Origin: a bacterium | GTDB taxonomy: Bacteria > UBP18 > UBA7526 | Direction: 5' to 3' | Assembly: GCA_011049955.1 (NCBI GenBank) | Contig: DRGV01000070.1 | Coordinates: 1 to 11,630, forward strand | Length of the DNA stretch: 11,630 nucleotides | Shown here: piece after piece, positions 1 to 5,375 of the stretch | Layout of the letters: the number at the start of each line of letters is the position of its first letter | Position numbering within the stretch: the stretch's first letter is position 1 | Made by a program: the position numbers and the translations under genes | Notes under the pieces: model-generated | What the model saw: the letters and a program-made list of their open reading frames with translations, nothing else | Database searches by the model: none | What the model was told of the DNA's origin: nothing

Positions 1-821
1 GGGATGGGGTTATTGCGGACTTCGAGATTACAGAGCAGATGCTGCGCTACTTCATCACCAAGGCCCACAAGAGAAGGGCATTGGTGAGACCCAGGATCAT
101 CGTCTGTGTTCCCTTAGGAATAACGGGAGTGGAGAAGAGGGCGGTGAGGGAATCGGCCCAGGCAGCAGGTGCCAGGGAGGTTTACTTAATAGAAGAGCCC
201 ATGGCGGCCGCCATCGGAGCTGGACTTCCCGTTGCCGAACCTGCGGGAAATATGATCGTAGATATCGGTGGGGGGACCTGTGAGGTAGCGGTAATCTCAT
301 TGGGAGGGATCGTCTGTCATCGCTCGATTAGGGTGGCCGGGAATGAGATGGATGAGGCCATCATAGCCTATCTTAAGAAGACCTATAACCTGGCTGTTGG
401 GGAGCATACCGCAGAGGAGATTAAGATAAGGATTGGGAGCGCCTACTCCTTAAAAGAGGAACTCACCCTGGAGGTGAAGGGAAGAGACCTGGTAGCGGGT
501 TTGCCGAAGACAGTAACCATTACCTCCCAGGAGATAAGGAAAGCCATACAAGAACCTTTAGGGGTCATTGTGGAGGCGGTGAAGAGTACCTTGGAACGCA
601 CTCCACCAGAACTATCCGCAGACATTATGGAGAGAGGAATTATGATGGCAGGCGGGGGAGCCATGCTTCGGGGGATGGATAGACTACTCTCTGAGGAGAC
701 CGGGCTTCCCGTTAATCTCGATGAAGATCCCTTATCTACGGTTGTTTTGGGAACGGGCAAGGTCCTGGATGAACTGGATACCCTAAAGATGGTTCTTGCC
801 CCTGCCCATCGCCGCTACTGA
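1..821 (+). CDS. mreB: Rod-shape-determining protein MreB, 5'-truncated
   Basis: MreB is the bacterial actin homologue; it polymerises on ATP under the cytoplasmic membrane and positions the lateral-wall synthesis complex. The reading frame is already open at the window edge (first whole codon at 3, reading DGVIADFEITEQML), so the first ATG at 39 is internal and roughly the first 70-80 residues of a usual ~340-residue protein are missing. About 272 codons are visible. The phosphate-2 actin motif DIGGGTCEVAVISLGG begins at 261, EEPMAAAIGAGLP lies just before it, and the adenosine-motif region MMAGGGAMLRGMDRL is near 640-685. The product ends with HRRY and TGA at 819-821. It is followed by mreC, mreD, mrdA and rodA, the standard elongasome order. 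Nothing visible is broken. The family call is essentially certain; only the start lies outside the window. Confidence 0.97.
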   Translation, partial: DGVIADFEITEQMLRYFITKAHKRRALVRPRIIVCVPLGITGVEKRAVRESAQAAGAREVYLIEEPMAAAIGAGLPVAEPAGNMIVDIGGGTCEVAVISLGGIVCHRSIRVAGNEMDEAIIAYLKKTYNLAVGEHTAEEIKIRIGSAYSLKEELTLEVKGRDLVAGLPKTVTITSQEIRKAIQEPLGVIVEAVKSTLERTPPELSADIMERGIMMAGGGAMLRGMDRLLSEETGLPVNLDEDPLSTVVLGTGKVLDELDTLKMVLAPAHRRY

Positions 822-828
822 AACACAA

Positions 829-913
829 GGGTGAAAAGGGTTAGAAAGGGTAAAGAGGGTTGAAAGGGTTGAGAGGGTTTACCCCCTTACCCCCCTTACC
901 TCTTTTAACCCCC
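829..913. repeat. GGG-run array followed by complementary C-run array, upstream of mreC
   Basis: Six GGG runs at 829-831, 838-840, 848-850, 857-859, 866-868 and 875-877 are separated by 6-7 base A-rich spacers (GGGTTGAAA-like unit of 9-10 bases). They are followed by C-runs at 882-886, 890-895 and 909-913 with spacers such as CTTA and TCTTTTAA. The two halves can pair imperfectly as a long hairpin. The GGG spacing also satisfies the usual pattern for a possible G-quadruplex. It fills nearly the whole gap between mreB and the preferred mreC start. Confidence 0.65.
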
Positions 914-922
914 ATTCAATCT

Positions 923-1648
923 ATGATGAAGAAGAAAGTTTTCGTTTTAGTCTTGCTCATTTTAATATCCCTCTTTTTTTTATTCTCTAAAAGAAAGGGC
1001 TCCAAATTAGAGGAGGGTCTGACCGCTGTCATCTATCTGCCAGCAAGGGTCCTGGCCAAGACCACATCTCATCCCAGGGGGATCTTATCCCAGAGGAAAG
1101 AGAGGTTCCTTTTGGAGCTCGAGAGGGAAAATGAACGTCTGAAGAGGCTCCTTAAATTAAAAGAGAGGCTCACCCACCAAAGCATTACCGCTTTGGTCAT
1201 TGGTCGGGAGCCCACTAACTGGTTCAACACCATCCTTCTCAATAAGGGAAGGGGAGTAGGGGTAGAAGAGAATTTCATAGTAATTACTCCAGAGGGCCTG
1301 GTGGGAAGGGTGAATAAAGTCCATCGGAATTCCTCTCAGGTCCTGCTCATTACTGACCAGGAGAGCGAGGTTGGTGTTCTCATAGAGAGGTCCCGAGTTC
1401 AGGGGGTGATCCAGGGAAGGAAGAGAGACCTGATTTTAAAGTACCTCTCCCTGGAGGCAGATGTCAGGGAGGGAGATCTGCTTATTACCTCAGGTTTAGA
1501 GGGCGGACTCTTCCCCAAAGGTCTGGTCATAGGAAAAATAAGAAAGATAGAGCCCCCTCATCCTCAGGACCTCTTCTTGGAGATAATCGTTACGCCAGAG
1601 GTGAACCTGAGCAGATTAGAGGAGGTCTTGATCCTCAAGACTCAATGA
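923..1648 (+). CDS. mreC: Cell shape-determining protein MreC
   Basis: MreC is a bitopic membrane protein that links MreB to the periplasmic PBP2/RodA synthesis machinery and activates it. From ATG 923 it has 241 residues: a basic MMKKK start, one membrane segment (VFVLVLLILISLFFLF, about residues 6-21), a heptad-like charged helix around residues 50-80 (LELERENERLKRLLKLKERL), then the beta-rich MreC core with typical phrases such as VIGREPTNWFNTILLNKG, GLVGRV and LITSGLEGGLFPKG. The frame stays open to TTG 860, which would add 21 residues encoded by the G-run/C-run hairpin upstream. I prefer 923 because the basic-plus-hydrophobic N-terminus then starts immediately, but no clear Shine-Dalgarno precedes it, so TTG 860 or 869 remain possible. 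The stop overlaps the mreD start by 4 bases (ATGA), implying translational coupling. Confidence 0.93.
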   Translation: MMKKKVFVLVLLILISLFFLFSKRKGSKLEEGLTAVIYLPARVLAKTTSHPRGILSQRKERFLLELERENERLKRLLKLKERLTHQSITALVIGREPTNWFNTILLNKGRGVGVEENFIVITPEGLVGRVNKVHRNSSQVLLITDQESEVGVLIERSRVQGVIQGRKRDLILKYLSLEADVREGDLLITSGLEGGLFPKGLVIGKIRKIEPPHPQDLFLEIIVTPEVNLSRLEEVLILKTQ

Positions 1649-2157
1649 ACAAGAAGAGAGTAGCCCCCCTCATCCTCCTTTTCTTTCTTTTTCTCTTTCT
1701 ACTTATCTTTCAGGCTACATCCTTAAACCGCTTGAGCATCCTGGGAGTTAAGCCCGACCTTCTTCTCATACTGGTCATCTTCTTCGGCCTCTATAAAGGA
1801 CCACTCTCTGGGGCCTGGTGCGGTTTCTTGGCCGGTATTCTTTTGGACACCTTCTCTCCGGTTCCATTGGGGACCAATGCTCTTTCTAAGACGATTCTTG
1901 GATTTTTAGCAGGAGTGGTTGCCCCCCTTCTATATTTCGAAACCCCCCTCACCCAGGGGTTCCTCCTGTTTATAGGCATGCTCCTGGAGGGGATGATTCT
2001 CTTTATTCTCCTTTCCTCATTTCATCTTGCCCCTCCCCTCTCTTACTCCCTTCGTTACATCATCCTTCCCGCCTCTCTCTATACCGCTCTTCTTACTCCC
2101 CTCCTTTTCTATACCTTTAAGAAGCTAAACCTCGTCCCTCCAAGAGAGATGGGGTAA
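1645..2157 (+). CDS. mreD: Rod shape-determining protein MreD
   Basis: MreD is a small polytopic inner-membrane protein of the elongasome that works with MreC; its exact biochemical role is not settled. The 170-residue product matches the usual family length and is almost entirely hydrophobic, with about five or six membrane segments, beginning KKRVAPLILLFFLFLFLLIF. The conserved early stretch GVKPDLLLILVIFFGL, followed by GPLSGAWCGFLAGILLD and SPVPLGTNALSKTI, is the recognisable MreD signature. The ATG at 1645 lies inside the mreC stop (ATGA overlap), so translation is probably coupled. A purine-rich GAGGAGGT lies at 1618-1626 but is farther upstream than usual. The stop at 2155-2157 is 11 bases before mrdA. 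The assignment rests on both sequence character and position. Confidence 0.92.
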   Translation: MNKKRVAPLILLFFLFLFLLIFQATSLNRLSILGVKPDLLLILVIFFGLYKGPLSGAWCGFLAGILLDTFSPVPLGTNALSKTILGFLAGVVAPLLYFETPLTQGFLLFIGMLLEGMILFILLSSFHLAPPLSYSLRYIILPASLYTALLTPLLFYTFKKLNLVPPREMG

Positions 2158-2168
2158 GGGTCAGTAAT

Positions 2169-3980
2169 ATGTCTTATGGAAAGAAGGAATTTCGAAAAAG
2201 GCTCTTAATCCTTACCGTTCTTATATCTCTCTCTTTCCTCGTCCTATTGGGAAGGCTCTGGGTCCTGGAGATTATTCAAGGTGAAAAATATCTCTTCTTA
2301 GCCCGGAATAATAGTATCCGTCTCCTTCCTTCTCGCGCTCCGAGAGGGATTATCTATGACCGAAAAGGGGAGATTCTGGCCCGGAGCCGTCCCTCTTTCT
2401 CTATTACCATCTATCCCTGGAACCTAAGCCAAGAGGATCTGGCCGAAACCGTCAAAGAGATAAGCCCTATCATCGGGGTAAAGGAAGAAAGGATCTACCA
2501 GACTATTGAAGAGTCCCAGAGTCCCTTCAATAATATTCCCCTGAAAGAGGATGTTGATCTAAAGACCGCCACTAAGATCCTGGAGAGAAAACTCTCACTG
2601 GCGGGCGTCGATCTCCAGGTTCAGCCCCGGCGTTACTATCCAGATGAAGAACTCTTAGCTCCTGTTTTGGGGTACTTAGGAGAGATTGACAAGGACCAAC
2701 TTCAAGCCTTAAGGGGTAGGGGCTACCGTTTAGGTGATAGAGTAGGAAGGGATGGAGTGGAAAGGGTCTATGACGAATATCTAAAGGGAGAGGATGGAGG
2801 CTGGCAGATTAGGGTGAACAATCGGGGCCAGAGGGTGGGAACAATGGGCCACAAGGAACCCCTTCCCGGGAATGACCTGGTGCTGACCATCGATCGCCAG
2901 TTACAGCAAGTGGCCTGGGATTCCCTGAAAGGGCGACCAGGAGCCATTGTAGTCCTGGACCCCAATAATGGGGAGATACTGAGTTTGGTGAGTGCTCCAG
3001 CCTATGACCCCAACCTCTTCGCCGGGTCCCTCTCCCAAGAGAAATGGCTCTCCCTGAAAGGTGATCCTCTACATCCCTTAACCAATAGGGCTATCCAGGG
3101 AGAGTATCCCCCGGGTTCGGCCTTCAAGGTAATTACTACCATTGCCGCTTTAGAGAGAGGGATAGCCTCTCGTGATAAGAGCTTCTTCTGCTCCGGTACC
3201 TTTCCCTTCAAGGATCGGGTCTTTAAATGCTGGAAAGAAGAGGGGTGTGGGACCCTGAATCTGAAAGAGGCCATCATCCATTCCTGCAATGTCTACTTCT
3301 ACCAATTAGGCCTCGAAACCGGGGTAGATAATATCGTGGATTTCTCTAAAGAATTTGGCTTGGGAAAGGCTTCAGGAATCGATCTCGTAGAGGAAAAGAA
3401 GGGACTTTTGCCACATCGCCGATGGAGGAAAGAATCCCTCAGTAGAAAGTGGTTTGACGGGGATACCATCAACCTCTCCATAGGCCAGGGATATCTACTC
3501 GTTACCCCTTTGCAGATGGCAAATCTAATAGGTGCCATCGCCAATGGAGGGAGGCTCTATCGCCCCTATCTGGTAAAGAGAATCATTTCACCAGAAGGGG
3601 AGACGATAAGGGAGACCAGGCCCCGCTTAATAAAGGAAGTGATATTGAAAAAGAAGAATCTCGACCTTTTGAGAGAATCTCTTTTCGGTGTGGTCAATGA
3701 AAAGGGTCCGTCTGGCCGCCGGACAGGCACTGGATGGAGGGCGAAGATAGAGGGAATAGAGGTAGCCGGGAAGACAGGCACTGCCGAAAATCCTTTAGGG
3801 GAGGACCATGCCTGGTTCATCGGCTTCGCTCCCTATAGAGAACCGAAGATAGCCCTGGCCATCCTAGTAGAACACGGAGGGATGGGAGGAAAGGCCGCTG
3901 CTCCCATCGCTAAGAGAATATTCGAGGCCTATTTCAATAGTAAAGTAGGAGAGAAGAAGAGTAGGAAAGTAGAAGAGTAG
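2169..3980 (+). CDS. mrdA: Penicillin-binding protein 2 (elongation-specific peptidoglycan transpeptidase)
   Basis: PBP2 is a class B penicillin-binding protein that cross-links peptidoglycan peptides during elongation, paired with RodA. The 603-residue product has a basic N-terminus and one membrane anchor (about residues 12-31), then the pedestal domain starting SRAPRGIIYDRKGEILARS, and a C-terminal transpeptidase domain. The three catalytic motifs are all present: SAFK (Ser317, Lys320) in YPPGSAFKVITT, SCN (372-374) in IIHSCNVYFYQ, and KTG (535-537) in VAGKTGTAENPLGEDHAWF. Length and spacing are normal. ATG 2169 follows a GGTAAGGG ribosome-binding region 8-9 bases upstream. The last residues (GEKKSRKVEE) and the TAG stop fall in an AGTA-type repeat that is the left arm of an inverted repeat ending near 4055, so the tail is probably repeat-derived. 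PBP2 is preferred over FtsI because mreD lies upstream and rodA downstream. Confidence 0.96.
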   Translation: MSYGKKEFRKRLLILTVLISLSFLVLLGRLWVLEIIQGEKYLFLARNNSIRLLPSRAPRGIIYDRKGEILARSRPSFSITIYPWNLSQEDLAETVKEISPIIGVKEERIYQTIEESQSPFNNIPLKEDVDLKTATKILERKLSLAGVDLQVQPRRYYPDEELLAPVLGYLGEIDKDQLQALRGRGYRLGDRVGRDGVERVYDEYLKGEDGGWQIRVNNRGQRVGTMGHKEPLPGNDLVLTIDRQLQQVAWDSLKGRPGAIVVLDPNNGEILSLVSAPAYDPNLFAGSLSQEKWLSLKGDPLHPLTNRAIQGEYPPGSAFKVITTIAALERGIASRDKSFFCSGTFPFKDRVFKCWKEEGCGTLNLKEAIIHSCNVYFYQLGLETGVDNIVDFSKEFGLGKASGIDLVEEKKGLLPHRRWRKESLSRKWFDGDTINLSIGQGYLLVTPLQMANLIGAIANGGRLYRPYLVKRIISPEGETIRETRPRLIKEVILKKKNLDLLRESLFGVVNEKGPSGRRTGTGWRAKIEGIEVAGKTGTAENPLGEDHAWFIGFAPYREPKIALAILVEHGGMGGKAAAPIAKRIFEAYFNSKVGEKKSRKVEE

Positions 3981-4055
3981 AAAAGGATTTCGTCATTCAT
4001 TTGCCATTCTATCTTCGGATTTCCCCCTGTTTTTTTACTATCTTACTTTCTTACT
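3960..4055. repeat. AGTA/TACT imperfect inverted repeat across the mrdA stop codon
   Basis: A purine-rich run at 3960-3984 (AGTAGGAAAGTAGAAG...) is largely complementary to the pyrimidine-rich run at 4031-4055 (TTTTTTACTATCTTACTTTC...). By hand I count roughly 20 of 25 positions able to pair, with a spacer of about 46 bases. The left arm starts inside mrdA and contains its stop. The right arm lies just upstream of rodA. The purine pattern actually begins earlier, around 3939. A similar TTTACTTCTTACTTCC pyrimidine run occurs before proB at about 10206-10240. Confidence 0.6.
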
Positions 4056-4080
4056 TTTTTACTCTACACGGAGTGTGGCA

Positions 4081-5217
4081 ATGTTCGATAGAAGGCTTTT
4101 AAAGAACTTCGATTGGTTACTACTGGTTATTACCCTGCTCTTATGTTTAATAGGGATACTGACCATCTATAGTACAGCAAAGACATTAGATACTCCCTAT
4201 CACCTGAAGCAGCTTGCCTCTCTGGGTCTGGGCCTGGTTGCCTTGGTGATCGTCTTCTCCATAGATTATCATAAGTGGGCGAGATGGGCTCCCTTCCTTT
4301 ATCTGGGAAGTCTCCTGCTTCTCTTCTTTCTCTTCTTTTTGAGTCCCCCAGTATTAGGCGTCCGCCGCTGGCTCTCTATTGGCCCCTTAACCTTCCAACC
4401 CTCAGAAATTTCCAAGGCAGCAACCTTCCTTCTCCTCGCCAGATACCTGAGTCCCGTTAGAGGTAATCCGTCCCTTTCGGGGTCGGATGCCCCGATTTTA
4501 TCGGGGACCTCTAACGGGGTGAGCCGAAAAGAAAAAGCAGATCTTCTCATCCCCCTGGCCATTGTCGCCCTACCCCTTTTTCTAATAGCTATCCAGCCTG
4601 ATCTGGGAACCGCCCTTCTCTTTCTGCCCTTGGGATTGGTTCTGGTCTATCTCGCTGGTGCCAGGATAAAGCATCTTTTTCTTTTAATCGCTTTCTTTCT
4701 ACTTGCTTCTCCCTTAGGATGGTTCTTCTTACACGGCTATCAGAAAAGGAGGATTCTCTCCTTCTTAAATCCAACGAGGGACCCCCTGGGTGCGGGCTAC
4801 AATATCATTCAGTCCAAGATCGCCATCGGCTCTGGCCGCCTCCTGGGAAAAGGATTCCTAAATAGTACCCAGTCCAGTTTCCTGCCCGGACATCATACCG
4901 ACTTCATCTTTTCCTCCTTTGCTGAGGAGTGGGGACTTTTGGGATCTCTTCTTCTCATTCTTCTTTACCTCTTCCTCATCATCCGGGCCATTGAAATAAG
5001 CCGTCATGCTAAGGATAGGTTGGGATCTCTCTTGGCAGCAGGGATTGCTACTATCCTGGCCAGCCAGATTATCATCAATATCGCCATGGCAACCGGGATC
5101 CTGCCTGCTACCGGCTTGCCCCTGCCTTTCTTGAGCTATGGAGGGAGCCACTTAGTGATGAGCCTCGTTTCCATCGGCTTCTTGCTCAATATACGTATGC
5201 GTAGATTTATGTTCTAA
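4081..5217 (+). CDS. rodA: Rod shape-determining protein RodA (SEDS glycosyltransferase) with in-frame palindromic insertion
   Basis: RodA is the polytopic SEDS-family enzyme that polymerises lipid II into glycan strands for cylindrical wall growth, together with PBP2. From ATG 4081 it has 378 residues with about ten membrane segments. Family motifs include GVRRWLSIGPLTFQPSE, AIQPDLGTALLFLPLG, NPTRDPLGAGYNIIQSK (the large outer loop, which I recall as carrying the invariant aspartate), and the C-terminal GLPLPFLSYGGSHL. A GTG at 4075 is also in frame, but GGAG at 4070-4073 is 7 bases before ATG 4081 and only 1 base before the GTG, so 4081 is preferred. Residues 125-146 (PVRGNPSLSGSDAPILSGTS...) are encoded by a palindromic element. 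They fall in a likely cytoplasmic loop between membrane segments, where most RodA proteins are shorter. The flanks read smoothly without the insert, so the protein is probably functional. Confidence 0.95.
   Translation: MFDRRLLKNFDWLLLVITLLLCLIGILTIYSTAKTLDTPYHLKQLASLGLGLVALVIVFSIDYHKWARWAPFLYLGSLLLLFFLFFLSPPVLGVRRWLSIGPLTFQPSEISKAATFLLLARYLSPVRGNPSLSGSDAPILSGTSNGVSRKEKADLLIPLAIVALPLFLIAIQPDLGTALLFLPLGLVLVYLAGARIKHLFLLIAFFLLASPLGWFFLHGYQKRRILSFLNPTRDPLGAGYNIIQSKIAIGSGRLLGKGFLNSTQSSFLPGHHTDFIFSSFAEEWGLLGSLLLILLYLFLIIRAIEISRHAKDRLGSLLAAGIATILASQIIINIAMATGILPATGLPLPFLSYGGSHLVMSLVSIGFLLNIRMRRFMF
4448..4523. mobile_element. Small palindromic element inserted in frame in rodA, with TGAG flanking repeats
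   Basis: A 12-bp perfect inverted repeat, CCCGTTAGAGGT at 4453-4464 and ACCTCTAACGGG at 4507-4518, bounds two internal hairpins. One is 4467-4487 (TCCG...CGGA closing stem, CCC/GGG inner stem) and the other is 4490-4506 (CCCCGAT-TTT-ATCGGGG). The whole can fold as a three-way junction. TGAG occurs at 4448-4451 and again at 4520-4523, consistent with a 4-bp target duplication around a 68-bp insert (4452-4519). Insert plus one TGAG is 72 nt, exactly 24 codons, so the rodA frame is kept. Deleting that segment leaves codons for RYLSRKEKADLL, an ordinary RodA loop. No transposase is encoded, so any mobility would be supplied elsewhere. The mobile interpretation is inference. Confidence 0.65.
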
Positions 5218-5219
5218 AA

Positions 5220-5283
5220 ACGCGAATTATCGCGAATCTGGAAAGCAGAAAGCGAAATAAACAGAACGCGAATTATCGCGAAT
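5220..5283. repeat. Direct repeats of ACGCGAATTATCGCGAAT
   Basis: The 18-base sequence ACGCGAATTATCGCGAAT occurs identically at 5220-5237 and 5266-5283, 46 bases apart. Each copy contains a small palindrome, CGCGA-ATTA-TCGCG. The pair lies right after the rodA stop and before the GTG at 5292. The second copy is followed by an A-run rather than a T-run, so it does not look like an intrinsic terminator for the + strand genes. Confidence 0.75.
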
Positions 5284-5295
5284 AAAAAAAGGTGA

Positions 5296-5362
5296 GGGAC
5301 AAGAGGGGTAAGGGAGTTAAGGGGGTAAGCCGTTCAACCCTCTTAACCCCTTCACCCCCTTT
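5296..5362. repeat. G-run/C-run inverted repeat upstream of the radical SAM gene
   Basis: The left arm at 5301-5329 (AAGAGGGGTAAGGGAGTTAA...) pairs with the right arm at 5336-5362 (AACCCTCTTAACCCCTTCAC...), with a short loop near CCGTTC. It is the same style as the element before mreC and again ends just upstream of a gene start. G-runs at 5296-5298, 5304-5307, 5312-5314 and 5321-5325 also have spacers short enough for a possible G-quadruplex. The open frame reading back to GTG 5292 runs through this element and is probably not translated. Confidence 0.65.
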
Positions 5363-5375
5363 AGTTGGAGAAAGT

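Noticed and set aside
860..922. N-terminal extension of MreC from TTG 860
   Set aside because: The codons lie in the G-run/C-run hairpin and would place a proline-rich stretch before the usual basic-plus-membrane N-terminus. It is possible but less likely than ATG 923.
5220..5290. Intrinsic terminator after rodA (CGCGA/TCGCG hairpin)
   Set aside because: The stem is only 5 bp and is followed by an A-run, not a T-run, on the coding strand.
5292..5375. N-terminal extension of the radical SAM protein from GTG 5292
   Set aside because: It is encoded by the palindromic repeat, while ATG 5376 has a well-placed GGAG.
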